A stretch of 64,000 bases of DNA, from assembly GCF_009857605.1 (NCBI RefSeq), contig NZ_WWCT01000012.1, forward strand, positions 117,071 through 181,070. Direction: 5' to 3'. Under the pieces are notes generated by a model. That model had not been told where the DNA came from. It did no database searches and saw nothing but the letters and a program-made list of their open reading frames with translations. Shown piece by piece: positions 46,768-55,245 of this stretch. The position numbers and the translations under genes were made by a program. This DNA is from Duganella levis. Its GTDB lineage: Bacteria > Pseudomonadota > Gammaproteobacteria > Burkholderiales > Burkholderiaceae_D. How positions within the stretch are numbered: the first letter of the stretch is position 1; each line of letters begins with the position of its first letter.

Positions 46768-46774
46768 ACTTCGC

Positions 46775-47410
46775 TTACTCGGCGTACGCCCACAGGTCAA
46801 CCAGCGTGCTGCCGCTATACGTCAGCAGGCGGAACACGGCTGGCGCGTAATCGCCATCCACCACCAGATAGCCGTCCGACTGCGCCGGCAAATCACCGCA
46901 TCCCGAGGTGCTCAGCGACGCCTTCAGCGTGTTGGGCAGCGTGCCGGCGCTCAGCTTGCCGGACAGTTTACAACCAGTGCCGCCCGCCACGATGTCGCCG
47001 CTGCTACTGACGGAAAACGCGGCCGCCGCGCCGCTGGACAGGCGCACGCTGTAGCTGCGCGCTAGCGCGCTGACTGTCACGGTGGTGGACGGCGTGGCGC
47101 TGCTGTTCAGCAGATCCAGCGTGGTGTTCTGCGTGGCGGTAGGCGTCATCTGCCAGCTGCCATTGCCGTCGCGACGATACAGCGCGCTGGCCTGCTGGCC
47201 GCTGTTGTTGAGCACCAGCAGACGGCTGCCATCGGCCGCCGCATAGTATTTGCCGGCGGTTGGATTGGCGGCGTCGCCGGAGCTGACGGCGTAAGCGCCG
47301 GCCGCCAGTTCGGTGACCTTGACGTCAGGCGCCGGCACATCGTTGCTGCTGCCGCAGGCACTCAACAGCAGTGCGGCCGCGCCGGCCAGAATGGTAAGAG
47401 AACGGTTCAT
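46775..47410 (-). CDS. Hypothetical lipoprotein
   Basis: A 211-residue predicted lipoprotein: MNRSLTILAGAAALLLSACGSS has a lipobox, then a Ser/Thr/Ala-rich body of short beta-like segments (YSVRLSSGAAAAFSVSSSGDIVAGG) and a paired cysteine motif (TGCKLSG ... TSGCGDLP). No family recognised. It starts eight bases after the SurE-type gene and is likely in one transcript with it. A GTG start overlapping the upstream stop is possible. It converges on the double-TetR gene. Confidence 0.72.
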   Translation of the reverse strand: MNRSLTILAGAAALLLSACGSSNDVPAPDVKVTELAAGAYAVSSGDAANPTAGKYYAAADGSRLLVLNNSGQQASALYRRDGNGSWQMTPTATQNTTLDLLNSSATPSTTVTVSALARSYSVRLSSGAAAAFSVSSSGDIVAGGTGCKLSGKLSAGTLPNTLKASLSTSGCGDLPAQSDGYLVVDGDYAPAVFRLLTYSGSTLVDLWAYAE

Positions 47411-47418
47411 GGCGCGGC

Positions 47419-48366
47419 TCACTGGGCAAACAGATCACGCAGACGCAAGCGCAGCCACTGCTGGCCGGCCGGACGCTGGTCGTAGCCGACCTGCATGGCG
47501 GTCACGCTGATCTTGGTTTTGTAGACGATGGCTTCATCTTCCGCCTGGTCGGCGGTGGCGGCGGCCGGCAGCGAACCGCTCAGGCCCCACGGCGCGGCGC
47601 TGCTGAATTTCAGCGAGTAGGTATCGTAGGTGCCGATGCGCGAGAAGGCCCAGCCGGCGTTGGCGGCCACCGCATCCGGGAAGTTGACGTTCAGCGCGGT
47701 GCCGGTCGGCAGCAGGGCGGAACTGCCGGCCTTGGCCTGCAAGGCGGTGATCAGCTTGGTGGTCAGCTGCGCCACGGTCTTCGACTTGGCGTTGGCCAGG
47801 CCGGCGTTGTCGATGGTGTCGGTGCCGGCGCTGAGCGCGATCGACGGGATGCCGCGTCCAGCAGCGAACTGGGCGTTGCCGATGGTGCCCGAGTTGATCA
47901 CCACCTTGCCGACGTTCTGGCCTTCGTTGGGGCCGGACAGCAGCAGGTCCGGCGCCTTGCCCCAGCGGGCTTGCGCCAGCACGTCCAGGCCGTACATGGT
48001 GGCCATCACCGGTGTGCCGTGCACGTAGTTGAAGTCGCCGCCGGTGTAGCCGCTCTTGGTGAACTGGCCGACCGCTGGGGCGCCGGTGACGGCAGCGCCG
48101 TTGTGGCAGCCGCCTTCGGCTTCGATCTGGGTCTTGTCGTTGTCCGGAATGATGGTGGTGGTGCTGTACATCACGATGGCGGCGCTGCGGCCGCTCTGGC
48201 CGGTGCACGGTACCGAGACGATCACCGAGTGGCCGGCGGCCTTCAGCTCGTCGTACAGCGCCTTCAGGTTGCTGGTCAGGCCGTCATCGTTGGACAGCAC
48301 GATATTCAGGGCGAAGGCAGGGCTGGCGCACAGGGCCAGCGCGGCGCTCATGGCTAAACGTTTCAT
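47419..48366 (-). CDS. Exported SurE-family 5'/3'-nucleotidase
   Basis: A 315-residue SurE-like phosphatase with a signal peptide (MKRLAMSAALALCASPAFA). SurE enzymes remove phosphate from nucleoside 5'- or 3'-monophosphates with a divalent metal. The metal site is LNIVLSNDDGLTS, with SGRSAAIV and SGPNEGQNVG completing it. Ordinary SurE is cytoplasmic and about 250 residues; this version is secreted and longer. Pho-box-like repeats lie about 50 bases upstream. It would produce nucleosides in the periplasm, feeding the nucleoside hydrolase and permease encoded a few kilobases away. A lipoprotein gene follows. Confidence 0.9.
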   Translation of the reverse strand: MKRLAMSAALALCASPAFALNIVLSNDDGLTSNLKALYDELKAAGHSVIVSVPCTGQSGRSAAIVMYSTTTIIPDNDKTQIEAEGGCHNGAAVTGAPAVGQFTKSGYTGGDFNYVHGTPVMATMYGLDVLAQARWGKAPDLLLSGPNEGQNVGKVVINSGTIGNAQFAAGRGIPSIALSAGTDTIDNAGLANAKSKTVAQLTTKLITALQAKAGSSALLPTGTALNVNFPDAVAANAGWAFSRIGTYDTYSLKFSSAAPWGLSGSLPAAATADQAEDEAIVYKTKISVTAMQVGYDQRPAGQQWLRLRLRDLFAQ

Positions 48367-48414
48367 GGTTTTCTTGCTCTCTCGACGTGGGAAAACCGTG
48401 AGAATAAGAAAAAT

Positions 48415-48434
48415 TTATGACGGCACTATGACAT
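48415..48434 (-). promoter_or_regulatory. Possible Pho box upstream of the secreted SurE gene
   Basis: On the minus strand the sequence reads aTGTCATA-gtg-cCGTCATA, two 11-base-spaced repeats each one base off CTGTCATA. It fits the E. coli PhoB consensus at about 13 of 18 positions. A TATTCT that could be a -10 lies about eight bases further downstream. It would make the nucleotidase phosphate-starvation inducible. Confidence 0.4.
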
Positions 48435-48469
48435 CAGTACGAATAAATTTACCTATAGTGTCGTCATAA
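48415..48469. repeat. 15-base inverted repeat with a 25-base spacer
   Basis: TTATGACGGCACTAT and ATAGTGTCGTCATAA match as inverted arms at 14 of 15 positions. It fills most of the 119-base gap between the SurE-type gene and the next gene on the same strand. The arms are not GC-rich and no T run follows, so an operator is more likely than a terminator. It includes the Pho-box-like segment. Confidence 0.65.
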
Positions 48470-48485
48470 AAATACAGTTGTACGA

Positions 48486-48965
48486 TTATTCGAACTGGAT
48501 GCGGGTGACGTAATACGGCTTGTAGCTGTCGGCGCCGCCCTGCAGCAGGATGCCGTCGATGGTCTTGTTGGCGGCGGCCAGTTCTTTCAGCGGCACCACC
48601 ACCACCGCCCAGGTCTTGGCTTTGGGCTGGATGGTGTAGCCGGCCTCCATCGGCTTGCCGTCGGCCATGGCCTTGACGGTCAGGCTCTGGCCACCTTCCA
48701 TGCCGCCGTTGATGTAGAAGCTGACCTTGGTGAACGGCGCGCTCGAAAACGCGTCATGGTGCAGTGCCAGTCCGGACCACGGTTCGCCTTCAACTTTGAT
48801 CGGCTTGGCGCTGCCGATCGGCGCCGAAAACTGGACCTTGGCCCAGCTCCAGTTCTGCCAGCCGTTCTTGAGTTCATCGTCGTAGGCGACGAAAGGGGAG
48901 GTGGTTTGCGCCAGGGCTGGCAAGATGGTGGTGAAGGCCGCGATGGCCAACAGGATGTGTTTCAT
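48486..48965 (-). CDS. Secreted carbohydrate-binding-like beta-sandwich protein
   Basis: A 159-residue exported protein: signal peptide (MKHILLAIAAFTTILPALAQ) and one domain resembling the galactose-binding-like modules found at the end of some secreted glycosidases: DELKNGWQNWSWAKVQFS, EPWSGLALHHDAFSS, KVSFYINGGMEGGQSLTVK and AVVVVPLKELAAANKTIDGI. The Trp-rich start (WQNWSW) could bind a sugar ring. CGGAG lies six bases before the ATG. It lies downstream of a secreted hydrolase gene and shares its strand. Specific ligand unknown. Confidence 0.72.
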   Translation of the reverse strand: MKHILLAIAAFTTILPALAQTTSPFVAYDDELKNGWQNWSWAKVQFSAPIGSAKPIKVEGEPWSGLALHHDAFSSAPFTKVSFYINGGMEGGQSLTVKAMADGKPMEAGYTIQPKAKTWAVVVVPLKELAAANKTIDGILLQGGADSYKPYYVTRIQFE

Positions 48966-49103
48966 GTCGTCTCCGTTTATGCTCGCATGGGTGCGAATTA
49001 TTGTGAACTGCCAACCCATTTTGCGAGCACGTCAACGGCGGCGCAATGACGAATTTCACCAACCTTCCTAATGAAATCCGCCAGCGCCGCCGTCTGCGGT
49101 GAC

Positions 49104-51041
49104 TTATGGTTTTGCCGGTAGTACTTGCACCTCGATGCCCGAATACATCGCCGGCGCGTGATAGACGCGCTGGGTCGCCTTCTGGAAGTCTTCCGGCTTG
49201 GCTTTCGGAATATCGACGAAGGTTTGCGGGTTCAGATCGACCAGCGGGAACCACGAGCTCTGGATCTGCACCATGATGCGGTGGCCGCGGCGGAAGGTGT
49301 GGTTGATGTCGCTCATGCTGTAACTGACGGTTTCCACCTTGCCTGGCGTGAACGGCTGCGGATTGTCGAAACCGTTGCGGAATTTACCACGCAGCGGGTC
49401 GCCGCGCACCAGTTGCTGGAAGCCGGCCATGGTCACTTGCGGTTTGGCGACGTCGCCGCCGCGCGGCCGCTCGTCGCCGTCATCGCTGGCTGGATACTCC
49501 GGCGGGTAGACGTCGATCAGCTTGACCACCCAGTCGGCGTCGGTGCCGGTGGTGGAGACGAACAGTTTGGGCTTGACCGGGCCGGCGAAGGTGACGTCTT
49601 CCGTCAGCGGTTCGCTGCGATAGGTCAGCACGTCCGGACGGCTGGAGGCGAAGCGCTGGTCGCCGACCATGTATTCCTTCGGCGCGCCGTTGGCCGGGTA
49701 GGCGGTGAACGGCACCGGCTTGCGCGGGTCGGCCACGTATTCGTCGAAGGCGGCGCCGGCGGCTGGCTGTTTCCAGCTCAGTGTGCCGTTATCGCCCAAG
49801 TACAGGGTGCGTGCCTGCGCTGGCTTCGGCGGCCAAGCCGCGTAGTTGCGCCAGACGTTGCTGCCGGTTTCAAAGGCATAGACTTCGGCCGTGTTCTTGT
49901 TGGTCACGCCTTTCAGGTGCTGCTCGAAGAACGGGTACTGGATCTTGGTGCGGAAGTATTCGCCGGTCTTGCTGTCGAAGTTCACGTAGCCCAGGCGCTT
50001 GCCTTCGCCGCGCGCCCAGCCGCCGTGCACCCACGGACCCATTACCAGGCCGCTATAGGTAGCCGGGTTGTTCTTCTTGATGTTGGCGTAGGTGGTCAGC
50101 GGGCCTTGCAGGTCTTCCGCGTCGTACCAGCCGCCGACCGTCAGCACGGCGGCCTTGATGTTCTTCAGGTGAGCGGCGATATTGCGCGACTTCCAGAATT
50201 CATCGTAGCTGCTGTGGTCGATGGTTGGACGCAGCAGCGCTTGCTGCTTCGGCGTCATCGTGCCGAGGATGTTGGACAGCGTCAGGTGCTTGAGGAAGAA
50301 CTCATAGCCGTCGGCGGTGCCGTAGTCGAAGCGGTCCCAGGTTTTCGGCAGCGGCGTTGGATTTTCCGCTTCCACAAAGGCCGAGTAGAAATCGAAATTG
50401 GCGGCCAGCATGAAGGCGCCGCCGTGGTAGGAGTCGTCGTTCATGAACAGGTCGGTCACCGGCGCCTGCGGCGACGCGGCTTTAATGGCCGGGTGCGAAT
50501 CGATGATGCTGGCTGAGGTGTAGAAGCCAGGATACGAAATGCCGAGGATGCCGACCTTGCCGTTGTTGTTGTCGACGTTCTTCAGCAGCCAGTCGACGGT
50601 GTCGTGCATGTCTTCGCTCTCGTTGCCCTGGCCTTTGGCGCGGTTGGGATTGACGTGTGGCGTCATCTCCTGCCACTTGCCTTCCGACATATAGCGGCCG
50701 CGCACGTCCTGCTTGACGAAGATGTAGCCGCTGTCCTCGAATTCCTGCGACGGGCCGATGTGTTCCGGGTAGTAGTCTTCACCGTAATGCAGTTCGCCGC
50801 CCGACTGCACGCCGGCGCTGTACGGCGTGCGCTGCATCAGGAAAGGATAGCTCTTGCTGCTGTCCTTGGGCACATAGACCACGGTGAACAACTTGACGCC
50901 GTCGCGCATGGGAATGTTGAATTCATACTTGGTGTAATGCTCGCGCAGGCTGTACTTCGGCGCATCGGCGGCCAGGACGCTCTGGTGGCACACGCCCCCC
51001 AGCAGCAACGACAGGGCAAGGGCGGTAAGACGGGCTTTCAT
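49104..51041 (-). CDS. Secreted CocE/NonD-family hydrolase (X-Pro dipeptidyl peptidase/alpha-amino acid ester hydrolase type)
   Basis: A 645-residue serine hydrolase with signal peptide (LTALALSLLLGGVCHQSVLA). The alpha/beta-hydrolase part starts FNIPMRDGVKLFTVVYVP. The nucleophile Ser is in GILGISYPGFYTS, the acid in VGGWYDAEDLQGP and the His in GPWVHGGWARG. The C-terminal jelly-roll domain of this family follows from about residue 450 (LTEDVTFAGPVKPKLFVS; YSMSDINHTFRRGHRIMVQI). These enzymes cleave acyl-amino acid bonds: dipeptides after proline, cephalosporin-type esters or cocaine-like esters. Which substrate applies here is not known. It is divergent from the glycosidase-FGE fusion. Confidence 0.92.
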   Translation of the reverse strand: MKARLTALALSLLLGGVCHQSVLAADAPKYSLREHYTKYEFNIPMRDGVKLFTVVYVPKDSSKSYPFLMQRTPYSAGVQSGGELHYGEDYYPEHIGPSQEFEDSGYIFVKQDVRGRYMSEGKWQEMTPHVNPNRAKGQGNESEDMHDTVDWLLKNVDNNNGKVGILGISYPGFYTSASIIDSHPAIKAASPQAPVTDLFMNDDSYHGGAFMLAANFDFYSAFVEAENPTPLPKTWDRFDYGTADGYEFFLKHLTLSNILGTMTPKQQALLRPTIDHSSYDEFWKSRNIAAHLKNIKAAVLTVGGWYDAEDLQGPLTTYANIKKNNPATYSGLVMGPWVHGGWARGEGKRLGYVNFDSKTGEYFRTKIQYPFFEQHLKGVTNKNTAEVYAFETGSNVWRNYAAWPPKPAQARTLYLGDNGTLSWKQPAAGAAFDEYVADPRKPVPFTAYPANGAPKEYMVGDQRFASSRPDVLTYRSEPLTEDVTFAGPVKPKLFVSTTGTDADWVVKLIDVYPPEYPASDDGDERPRGGDVAKPQVTMAGFQQLVRGDPLRGKFRNGFDNPQPFTPGKVETVSYSMSDINHTFRRGHRIMVQIQSSWFPLVDLNPQTFVDIPKAKPEDFQKATQRVYHAPAMYSGIEVQVLPAKP

Positions 51042-51135
51042 GGAATCCTTGTGGATGAGATGGCAAACCCGCCTAGTGTAAACCGGCTGGATACGTTAAA
51101 TTGGAAAAATTTACTATTTTCAGGAACTCCGCTGC

Positions 51136-53316
51136 ATGAAATTGCCTTCATTGAAATTCTGCTGGCCGCTGCTGTTGGCTTTGACGTTGCCGTCCCAGGC
51201 GCAGGATACGCGGCATGTGCCGCATGGGTCGTACACGCAGCTGGCGATTCCGGCGCCGGCTTGTTTGACGATGAACCAGCCTTGGGAAGGGCAGTGGAAT
51301 CCATGCTCGGCGGCCGATCATCAGGATTGGCTACAAGACCTGCGTCACTGGCGCGATGAGCGCCGCATCCGCGTTGGCTACGATGGCAGCCGCTATGCGC
51401 GGCCTTCGGCGGCGTGGACGCAATCAAGTTTCATGCAGGCACAGATGATGGTCGAGGACCGCTATTTCTACGACCCAGCCACCCGCCAGTACACGGTGGA
51501 CCGCTATCTGGACGATCTGGTCCAGCGCTTCGGCGGCATCGATGCGGTGCTGGTGTGGCCGACTTATCCGAATATTGGTCTCGACGACCGCAACACCATC
51601 GACATGGTGCGCTCGCTGCCAGGCGGCATTCCGGCGGTGACGCAGATGGTTGCCGACTTCCACCGCCGCGGCGTGCGCGTGATGTTCCCGATGATGCTGT
51701 GGGACCAGGGCACGCGCGCGTTGGCGAAATCCTGGCCGGACGAGCTGGCCGCGTTGATGAAGGAAATCGGCGCGGACGGCATTAACGGCGATACGCAGGA
51801 CGGCGTGCCGCTGGCCTTTACGCTGGCCGCCGATAAGGCAGCCCACCCGCTGGTATTCCAGCCGGAAGGTCTGCCATCCGACGAGGCGCTGGCCTGGAAT
51901 CTGATGACCTGGGGCCAGTACACCTTCCCGTTCGCGCCGACGGTGGACCGCTACAAGTGGCTGGAAACGCGCCACATGGTCAATATCTCGGACCGCTGGA
52001 ACCGCAGCAAAACCGATGACCTGCAATTCGCCTTCTTCAACGGCGTCGGCTGGGAAAGCTGGGAAAACATCTGGGGCATCTGGAACGGCATCACGCCGCG
52101 CGACGGAGAAGCCACTCGCCGTGTCGCCACGCTGGAGCGCAGCTATGCGCGCTTCCTGGTCAGCCCCGACTGGGAACCGCATTATCCGGCGCGCCAGTAC
52201 GGCGTGTTCACCAGCCGCTGGCCGCTGGCCGACGCCACGCTGTGGACCATCATCAATCGCAACGAATACGATAGCGCAGGCGTGCAGCTGCGCGTGCCGT
52301 ACCACGCCGGCGCGCGCTATTTCGACGCCTATCATGGCGTGGAACTGGCTACCTCGCGTGACGGCGACGGCGTGCTGCTGTCGTTCCCGATTGAAGCGCG
52401 CGGCTTTGGCGCCGTGCTGATGACCAACGGCGCGCCGGATGCCGCCACCGTGGCCAGCCTGGACAAGATGAAGGCGATGACCGCGCGTCCGCTGCGCGAC
52501 TGGTCCGCCGAGTGGGCCGCCTTGCCGCAGACGCAAACCCCGGTTGCATCCACCAAACCGGTCAGCAGCGCGCCGGCCGGCATGGTCGAGATCCCAGCCG
52601 GCTCGTTCGACTTCAGCGTGCGCGGGCTGGCGATTGAAGGCGGCAACAGCGTCGGCGTGGATGTGCAGTATTCATGGGAAGACGGCGCGCGCCGCTTCCA
52701 CCAGCGCAGCATGCAGATGCCGCGTTTCTTCATCGACCGCTACCCGGTCAGCAACGCCCAGTTCAAGGCCTTTATCGACGCTACCCGTTACCACCCGGCC
52801 GACGACGCCAATTTCCTCAAGCATTGGCAGAACGGCAGCTATCCCGCCGGCTGGGGCAACAAGCCGGTCACCTGGGTCGGCCTGGAGGACGCCCGCGCCT
52901 ATGCAGCCTGGGCCGGCAAGCGCCTGCCGCACGAGTGGGAATGGCAATACGCCGCCAGCGGCAGCGATGGCCGCGTCTACCCGTGGGGCAACGACTGGCG
53001 CGCCGACGCGGTGCCGCAGCCGGCCACCGGCCGCGCCGTGGCCACGCCGGCCGACGTGGATTCCCATCCGCAAGGCGCCAGCCCGTTCGGCGTGCAGGAT
53101 CTGGTCGGCAACGTCTGGCAGTGGACCGACGAGTACAGCGACGCCCACACCCGCTTTGCCATCCTGCGCGGCGGCAGTTCCTACCAGCCGCAAGGGTCAA
53201 TCTGGTACTTCCCGCAGGCCTACCGCAACGACCAGCACGGCAAGCTGTTGGTGATGGCGCCGGGCCGTGACCGCGCCGCCACGCTGGGCTTCCGCTGCGT
53301 GACCGACGCCGAGTAG
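51136..53316 (+). CDS. Secreted glycosidase-like protein fused to a cysteine-less FGE-like domain
   Basis: A 726-residue exported protein (signal MKLPSLKFCWPLLLALTLPSQA) of unusual layout. Residues about 60-475 look like a glycoside-hydrolase TIM barrel: AVLVWPTYPNIGLDDRN, RRGVRVMFPMMLWDQG and GADGINGDTQDGVPLAF, with acidic residues at strand ends, then a beta-rich part. Residues about 483-726 form a sulfatase-modifying-factor fold (MVEIPAGSFDFSVRG; RLPHEWEWQYAASGSDG; VQDLVGNVWQWTDEYSD; LRGGSSYQPQGSIWY). The two active-site cysteines of true FGEs are replaced (SSYQPQGSIWY), so this domain cannot generate formylglycine and probably binds a ligand or does other chemistry. I cannot name a GH family. 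Confidence 0.8.
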   Translation: MKLPSLKFCWPLLLALTLPSQAQDTRHVPHGSYTQLAIPAPACLTMNQPWEGQWNPCSAADHQDWLQDLRHWRDERRIRVGYDGSRYARPSAAWTQSSFMQAQMMVEDRYFYDPATRQYTVDRYLDDLVQRFGGIDAVLVWPTYPNIGLDDRNTIDMVRSLPGGIPAVTQMVADFHRRGVRVMFPMMLWDQGTRALAKSWPDELAALMKEIGADGINGDTQDGVPLAFTLAADKAAHPLVFQPEGLPSDEALAWNLMTWGQYTFPFAPTVDRYKWLETRHMVNISDRWNRSKTDDLQFAFFNGVGWESWENIWGIWNGITPRDGEATRRVATLERSYARFLVSPDWEPHYPARQYGVFTSRWPLADATLWTIINRNEYDSAGVQLRVPYHAGARYFDAYHGVELATSRDGDGVLLSFPIEARGFGAVLMTNGAPDAATVASLDKMKAMTARPLRDWSAEWAALPQTQTPVASTKPVSSAPAGMVEIPAGSFDFSVRGLAIEGGNSVGVDVQYSWEDGARRFHQRSMQMPRFFIDRYPVSNAQFKAFIDATRYHPADDANFLKHWQNGSYPAGWGNKPVTWVGLEDARAYAAWAGKRLPHEWEWQYAASGSDGRVYPWGNDWRADAVPQPATGRAVATPADVDSHPQGASPFGVQDLVGNVWQWTDEYSDAHTRFAILRGGSSYQPQGSIWYFPQAYRNDQHGKLLVMAPGRDRAATLGFRCVTDAE

Positions 53317-53407
53317 CGCAATGTTGACGCGCGTTAAAAGCATTGCTTTTGGTAAGCCTTTATACTGTCGTTTCTTCGACTACCACAGCTGCTTTGCAGG
53401 ATGTTAA

Positions 53408-55144
53408 ATGAGCACGTTTGATGTATTGACCGGCCTGGCGGACCGCGCCGCCTTCCGCGAGGGCTTGCGTTCCGCCCTCCAGCGCTCCTTGCGCGCCAAC
53501 GCCCAGGTGGCGCTGGTGCTGATCGACCTGGATGGCTTTCAGACGATTAACGACCTGCACGGTCAGGACAACGGCGACCTGCTGTTGCGCGAAATCGGCC
53601 GCCGCTTGCAGCACCTGGCGCGCGCCGGCGAGCTGGTGGCACGACTGGGTGGGGACGAATTCGCCATTGTCTGCGAGCAGGTGACGGCGCCGGCCGCGTT
53701 GGCGGCGTTGGCCGAACGCATCCAGTTGGCGGTGCAGGCGCCGTTCGTCATCGGTAGCGACAGCGCCGTGGTCACCGCCAGCATCGGCTTGGCGACGGCC
53801 AACGATGCCGCCGACGAAGACGGCGACCTGCTGTTGCGCTTTGCCGCAGCGGCAGTGCAGGCTGCGCGCGCGGTGGGCGGCAACGGCTGGCAATTCTTCG
53901 ACCCGCAAATGCATCAACGCGCCTTGCAGCGCATGGACCTGGCGCACGGCCTGCAACTGGCGCTGGAGCGCGACGAACTGGCGCCGCGCTTCCAGCCGAT
54001 TGTCGACGCCGGCAGCGGCCGCATCGTTGGCGCCGAGCTGCTGCTGCGCTGGTTCCCGCAGCAGGGCGAAGTGTCGCCGGTCGAATTCATTCCGATTGCC
54101 GAGGCCAGTGGCGCCATCATCGCCATCGGCGCCTGGGTGTTCCGCCAGGCATGCGTGGCCGAGCGCGACTGGTACCGGCGCTGGGGTGCGGCGGCGCCGT
54201 ATGTGTCGGTCAACGTGTCGGTGCGGCAGCTGGACGATCCGGCGCTGGCGGACGTGTTTGCCGCCATCCTGGCCGAGACCGGCGCCGATCCGCGCCGCCT
54301 GCTGGTGGAAATCACCGAAAGCATGCTGATGGTCGACATCGACGCCAAGCTGCGCGTGCTGGGCCGCTTCGCCGACATGGGCCTGCGGCTGGCGATGGAC
54401 GATTTCGGCACCGGCTACTCGTCGCTGGCGCAGCTGGCGCGCCTGCCGGTGGATGTGCTGAAGATCGACCGTTCCTTCATCAAGGATATTGCCGAGAGCG
54501 GCGAGAGCCGGGCGGTGGTGGAGGCGGTGGTCGGCCTCGGCCGCGCGCTCGGTCTCAAGCTGGTGGCCGAAGGCGTGGAGACGGCGGCCCAGCAGCTGGA
54601 ACTGTGCGGCTACGGCTGCGATCTGATCCAGGGCTATTATTTCTACCGGCCGATGCCGGCTGCCGAGCTGGTGGCGGCGGTCGAGCGGCAAGCGCTCAAC
54701 GTCGAGCCGGCCAAGGATACCGGCTTGTATTTCCTGCTATACGTCAGCGAGGCGGTGACGCCGCTGTCGCCGGATCAGCTGGAGCGGCTGCTGCAACGCA
54801 CCCGTGACAATAACGCCCGCGCCGGCCTGACCGGCTGCCTGTTGTATGAGAACGAACACTTCATGCAGATGCTGGAGGGCGAACACGGCAAGGTCATGGA
54901 AACGTTTGAACGCATCCGCAGCAATGGGCTGCACCGCAATGTGCGGGTAGTCATCCATCAGCGCGCCAAGCGGCGCGTGTTCACCCACTGGAGCATGCTG
55001 CTGCCGGACGATATGTCCGCGCGCCGCCACGGTCCGGACTTTCGTCAGCGCCAAGGGCCGGCTATGCGCTTTGACACCATCGCCAGCGACGCCCGCGTCT
55101 GTTACGCCTTCATCACCGCCTATGTGCCGGATGTAAAACACTAA
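53408..55144 (+). CDS. GGDEF-EAL-BLUF protein: blue-light-sensing cyclic-di-GMP enzyme
   Basis: A 578-residue soluble protein. It begins directly with a GGDEF domain (GGDEF at 81-85, intact), continues into an EAL phosphodiesterase domain at about 185-425 (signature reads E210-L-L rather than EAL; DDFGTGYSS, LKIDRSF and EGVET intact), and ends in a BLUF flavin photoreceptor domain at about 438-535. The BLUF residues are present: Tyr445 (LLYVSEA), Asn468/469 (RDNNARAGLTG) and Gln487 (FMQMLEG). It should make or degrade cyclic-di-GMP in response to blue light and so affect motility or biofilm. BLUF at the C terminus behind both catalytic domains is unusual. Confidence 0.93.
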   Translation: MSTFDVLTGLADRAAFREGLRSALQRSLRANAQVALVLIDLDGFQTINDLHGQDNGDLLLREIGRRLQHLARAGELVARLGGDEFAIVCEQVTAPAALAALAERIQLAVQAPFVIGSDSAVVTASIGLATANDAADEDGDLLLRFAAAAVQAARAVGGNGWQFFDPQMHQRALQRMDLAHGLQLALERDELAPRFQPIVDAGSGRIVGAELLLRWFPQQGEVSPVEFIPIAEASGAIIAIGAWVFRQACVAERDWYRRWGAAAPYVSVNVSVRQLDDPALADVFAAILAETGADPRRLLVEITESMLMVDIDAKLRVLGRFADMGLRLAMDDFGTGYSSLAQLARLPVDVLKIDRSFIKDIAESGESRAVVEAVVGLGRALGLKLVAEGVETAAQQLELCGYGCDLIQGYYFYRPMPAAELVAAVERQALNVEPAKDTGLYFLLYVSEAVTPLSPDQLERLLQRTRDNNARAGLTGCLLYENEHFMQMLEGEHGKVMETFERIRSNGLHRNVRVVIHQRAKRRVFTHWSMLLPDDMSARRHGPDFRQRQGPAMRFDTIASDARVCYAFITAYVPDVKH

Positions 55145-55245
55145 CAGCGTAAGCCTGATCTTACGTGAGCGCAGCACGCGCCCCGATGCCACCGGCAGCC
55201 ACAACGCCTGATAATGCCTTGATGAGCATACTGAAGGCGGTACCA

